A DNA stretch of 64,000 nt from assembly GCA_022266195.1 (NCBI GenBank), contig WHVY01000004.1, positions 4,109,501 through 4,173,500 on the forward strand, given 5' to 3'. The DNA comes from Tetranychus cinnabarinus (lineage: Eukaryota; Arthropoda; Arachnida; Trombidiformes; Tetranychidae). The notes below the pieces were generated by a model. It saw only the letters and a program-made list of their open reading frames with translations, made no database searches and had not been told where the DNA came from. A program made the translations under genes and the position numbers. Below, one piece after another: positions 60,380-64,000 of the stretch (within the stretch, counting starts at the first letter, position 1; each line of letters begins with the position of its first letter).

Positions 60380-62494
60380 ATGGTGAAGAGGAACCTTAAA
60401 AAACTTTTTATTGCAAATGAGTTGGCAAATCTATCAATCTATACAATATATAAAGTCAAAGCATCAAATTTTTGCGTCAAGATTGTGGTCGAACTGAGCG
60501 GGTTCTAAGAAAAAAATTACGCAGCGTGAAAGCCCTAATTCAACTACAACGACGAAAAATAGGAAACCTGCCCTCAGAATCTCATGACCTCTGAGAAATT
60601 CATGAAAATAGAGACTGGGGGAAAAAATGTAGAATCCGTATTCAATAATATTGAGAGAGGGGGAAAAACTTTTTGTTATTTAGGTTGATGGTTGATTGTT
60701 GGACCAGGATTTTATGTAAAACTTTGTCATTTGAGTAAAGAGAGGACCGGACATTTTTTCACCAGTTTTTTTACCGTCTTTTCACCGTATTGTCCACCAC
60801 TCAATCCAATACACCATACCTAATCACTCTAAAAAAAGCCACTCTAAAGTGATGGACAATTCAGTGGACAATTTTGTTGAGAAAAGTTTCTTTAAAAAAG
60901 AGATTTCGTTTGATTTAGTTGATTTGGTAGATGTGTTGGATTGGGCGGTGGACAATACCGTGAAAAGACGGTTAGCATGGGTGGTTAAAAGAAATTTACG
61001 ATCAGCCATGATCGTGTCTCAGCTTGTATTGATTAATGTACAAAATAGCTCTGAAATTGAAACAGCCAAAGCAATACATACATTCGACAAAGTTTTCGGA
61101 TGTTGGTCGAGTTGTCGAGGTGGACTACAGCAAACTTTGGATAAACCGATAAACTTTAAATTTCATATTTTTAATTGGTTCTACCGGTTCAACGTTGTTG
61201 TCCTAATCTCTCGTTTCATTGTATTCATCTTTATCGACAACTATTATTGTGACTTATATTTTGCAAATCCTTTTACTGGAACTAAAGGGGCCAAGAAAAA
61301 TGCTCTTATGCTGTTTATCATTCTACTAACGGCTACGGTCTTCGTGATTACCCTCTTTGACTGGAAGAAACTGGTCGAATGAAAGTTATACGAATACTCT
61401 ACTTGTTACAAACGAGGTTTCAATCCTGAAACGTTGAATATGAGCAATCGACGCTGTGAACAGTTTCGCAAATGGGGCAATACAATCTTGATTGGCATCT
61501 TTTTGCTATAATCAGTTTGTGTATCATGGCATTATTTTTCATCATGTACTTATGAATGTCTCTTGTATATCCAAATGGTTCACAGTTCATTATTCCTCGA
61601 ACTCTAATGCTCTACATATTTCACACCATTTTCATGATTATCGAATTCTTTACCTTTTTCGTGTTTTCAATCAATTCTATATGTACAAGCGCTTACATTT
61701 TGGTCATTATGGCTTTTTTTATTATACATTTCAATGCACTTATTGATTCCATGAAAAACTGTTTAAAAAATCCAACTTTATCTAACTAAATTATAAACTG
61801 ATTGAGCTTCTAAACGACTTTGGTCAAGTGAACGACCATTCAAAGTATTTGTTTCAATATTGTCTATTAGCCTCTTCGTTTTTGGCAAACTTTTCTTGTT
61901 TCGTTGGTTTCGTGTACGGCTTTGAACCTGATAGTTCAACAAGAACCTTAACTATTGTTGGTATCTTTGTACACATATTAGCATTCATTGGTTGTTATTT
62001 GGGATCCCAATTTCATTATGAGGTAAGCGTAACATCGGCAAAATCATTTTCTCATCTTCAATCAACTTTTGCAATTTTATTTTTTATTACAAGTCTATTA
62101 AGATTCGCACATACTATTGCAAACTGACGGCAAAGACGAGGGCTGAAGTTAGATTAAAAGTAAGTGATGCAAGTAATGTATTCATTTAGTTTGATTTAAA
62201 ATATGGACATAATCTTTTCGTGTATTCAATTGACTAGTCGATGGAAATACTGGACAGACTTGATAGCAAATTTATTGGAGCTCACGTCGGTGATTTTGGG
62301 ATTGGTAAACGAACCACTTGTATAATTGTAAATACACTAATGTACTAATGACAGTTCTCATCGTCACATTCTGCATTTGATAAACTTGGGAACCTCTATA
62401 TTAAATGTTTATTAATATCTTTTATTTACAGATGCTATTGGTGAATGCAAGTTTCATCATGCTTTTATCCGTCAATGCACGTTCATTTATTTGA
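60380..62494 (+). pseudogene. gustatory receptor pseudogene interrupted by an insertion
   Basis: The original start (MVKRNLKKLFIANELANLS) lies at 60380, but homology breaks after about 60440 and resumes at about 61030 (VLINVQNSSEIETAKAIHTF). The foreign stretch between carries an inverted repeat. The receptor frame is lost again near 61340 by a frameshift and by TGA in place of an expected codon (PL*LEETGRMK). A further stop lies in the TM3 region, and another frameshift at 61787 (LSN against ELNYRM). The later exons are still visible: SIKIRT block 62092-62160, SMEILDRLDSKFIGAHVGDF block to about 62328, and a last exon to 62494. An open frame from 60849 to 61382 begins in the insertion and is not a real receptor N-terminus. 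Confidence 0.88.
60771..60974. mobile_element. inverted-repeat element within the receptor pseudogene insertion
   Basis: Imperfect arms of about 42 bp: 60771-60813 (TTACCGTCTTTTCACCGTAT...) and 60933-60974, with a handful of mismatches. The interior has a smaller repeat, CACTCTAAA. It lies inside the approximately 590-bp block that splits the receptor's first exon. The rest of the block, including a G-rich part near 60610-60660, is of unknown origin. Confidence 0.7.
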
Positions 62495-63234
62495 ACTATT
62501 GGTCTACAGATCAAACGAAATGCTTCGTCATTAATTCCTAAATTCAAGATGATTTGAGTTGAACCTTTTATAAAAGACAAGTCCTTTAATAGACTAACTT
62601 TGTTGTTAAATGTTGATTCAAAAACTATGTTACGTCTTGTCAAAATTATATTTCATATTCAAGTTGCATTTTCTTGAAAATTAGTGGCCGAAAACTTTGT
62701 TCATGCATTTTTGGCAACTAACATGGAGCAAGTATCTCAATTAGTTTCAGAAATATTTGGAAAAATTGTAAATGAGAAGAATTGATAAACATTGATTTTT
62801 CAAAAATCACAATTTGTGCTGCTATTCATCATTATATTAATCAAGTATCCTTTAATGTTTTCTGTTGAAGAAATCGCTGCTGCGTCCGAAGCCAGATTGT
62901 GTCATGCAATGAATGCGACCTATTTACTTTTCTTGATGTCTTGCTGACGTTTTGGTCAAAATATTAATACTATCAATAGTATAATCTATATCTTTAATTG
63001 AACATTTGACTGTCACTGACAATGTCTATAGTGATTGAAAAGGTTACGTTTTTTCTGTGAGCTAGTTGAGCTACAGTGGCGTAAGTGATACACAAAATCG
63101 ATGCAAAGTTAATAGTTTGAAACGAATAGATTGTCGACAAATGATTTTCTATGCATAAAATGATAATTTATATCAAAATGAAATTGATAAATCCATAAAT
63201 GAAAATCATGACAATCATCATGATATTTAAACAG
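62495..63234. other. non-coding between receptor units
   Basis: No exon recognised. The last 120 bp are part of the segment shared with 58560-58662. Confidence 0.5.
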
Positions 63235-63244
63235 AGACGTCTCG
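63235..63244. promoter_or_regulatory. shared upstream palindrome of receptor units, copy 4
   Basis: Perfect palindrome GAGACGTCTC, 114 bp upstream of the ATG of the last receptor gene. Confidence 0.5.
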
Positions 63245-63348
63245 AATTTTAATGATACTGAAACAATTTGGCAACATCAATTTATAGCCAATTGAACGAG
63301 TAAATGTTAACAGCTTTTAAAAAAACGATTGCAAGCATCATTGACAAA

Positions 63349-64000
63349 ATGGCGAAAAGCAACGATAAAAAACGCTTTTTTATAGTGAATATAAAGGAAA
63401 ATGTATCGAGACTGCAAAATTTAAAAAATCACTTTGGAATTGAAACAGCTAAAGCGATACACACGTTTGACAGAGTTTTTAGTCTCTGGTCAAGTCTTCG
63501 AGGTGGACTTCAGCAAACCTTGGATAAGCCAATAAACATTAAATTTCATATTTATAATTGGCTCGTACGTTGTCATGTTGCTATCTTAATTGCTCGTTTC
63601 ACTATATTCATCTTTGTCGACAACTATTATTGTGACTTATATTTGGCAAATCCTTTTAGTGGAAACAAAGGTGACAAGAAAAATGCTATCATCTTGTTTA
63701 TCATTTTTTTGTTGATGTTCCTCTACGGTGTTCGTGATTACACTTTACGCTTAGAAGAAACTGGTCGACTGAAAATAACAAGATTGCTTTACATCTGTGA
63801 GAGACGGGGTTTCAATTCCAAAGCATTGAGTATGAACAATCATCACTGTAAGCAGTTTCAAAAATGGTGTCATACAATCTTGATTAGCATTTTCATGTTT
63901 ATGATTTCAGCCAATATCATTGCGTTATTTACCATTATTTATTTACGAACCTCTTCATTTATTGTGTATCCAACTTCAACTCACATAATATTTCATATTG
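63349..64000 (+). CDS. gustatory receptor family protein, 5' part
   Basis: Open from the ATG at 63349 to the window edge, 217 codons, with no break. It begins MAKSNDKKRFFIVNIKENVS and carries the cluster signature FGIETAKAIHTFDRVF, LQQTLDKPINIKFHIYNW, DNYYCDLYLANPF, the loop LRLEETGRLKITRLLYICER and the start of TM3. It corresponds to about residues 1-215 of the intact receptor upstream, so roughly half of the protein lies outside the window. It is the closest relative of the pseudogene at 58777, of which it appears to be the intact sister. Whether the 3' half is intact cannot be seen. Confidence 0.85.
   Translation, partial: MAKSNDKKRFFIVNIKENVSRLQNLKNHFGIETAKAIHTFDRVFSLWSSLRGGLQQTLDKPINIKFHIYNWLVRCHVAILIARFTIFIFVDNYYCDLYLANPFSGNKGDKKNAIILFIIFLLMFLYGVRDYTLRLEETGRLKITRLLYICERRGFNSKALSMNNHHCKQFQKWCHTILISIFMFMISANIIALFTIIYLRTSSFIVYPTSTHIIFHI

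Noticed and set aside
1..64000. CRISPR arrays, operons and bacterial promoters
   Set aside because: The window is eukaryotic nuclear DNA with spliced genes; no regularly spaced repeats of CRISPR type are present.

Overview
This is a window of an AT-rich animal nuclear genome with short introns, GT..AG splicing and Kozak-like starts. The best guess is a chelicerate, most likely a spider mite (Tetranychus or a relative). Reasons: compact genes with introns of about 70-400 bp, low GC, and a tandem group of insect/chelicerate-type gustatory receptors with several decayed copies, a family hugely expanded in spider mites. The species call is inference. Most genes are spliced, so the coordinates below come from manual exon joining with phase checks.

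Layout. 1-2.8 kb: no gene recognised. 2.8-4.9 kb: three small mitochondrial-type genes: glutaredoxin-5 (-), a divergent single-TM protein (+) whose first exon and promoter look like an inverted copy of those of glutaredoxin-5, and another small single-TM protein (-). 5.98-7.46 kb: an FBXL15-like F-box/LRR gene (-) with a short TIR element in its intron. 7.8-20 kb: mostly non-coding, with one intact 5S rRNA gene at 15.28 kb and a 601-bp Tc1/mariner-like non-autonomous element at 17.65 kb. 20.0-21.6 kb: a four-exon, four-TM MARVEL protein. 22.3-23.6 kb: a Gfo/Idh/MocA oxidoreductase (-). 23.6-38.1 kb: a long stretch without a recognisable intact gene, holding a hairpin repeat at 31.2 kb and decayed Mutator-like transposon material at 31.6-32.9 kb.

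38.16-46.29 kb: a ten-exon gene for a very long secreted Pro/Arg/Gln-rich protein ending in a Spaetzle-type cystine knot; its second intron holds a 375-bp near-perfect foldback. 46.66-48.95 kb: dynactin subunit 4 (-), convergent with it. 49.86-50.54 kb: a secreted Ser-rich protein with an LRR N-terminal-like Cys cluster. 54.5-64.0 kb: the gustatory receptor cluster, with one intact gene, three pseudogenes plus a fragment, and one receptor that runs off the end of the window. Four of the receptor units share a palindromic element about 106-115 bp upstream of the start.

The two most interesting points are the apparent capture of a glutaredoxin-5 promoter and presequence exon by its neighbour, and the conserved upstream element of the receptor array. 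Housekeeping mitochondrial, dynactin and F-box genes sit beside one extracellular signalling ligand and a fast-evolving chemosensory array; no shared pathway is implied.
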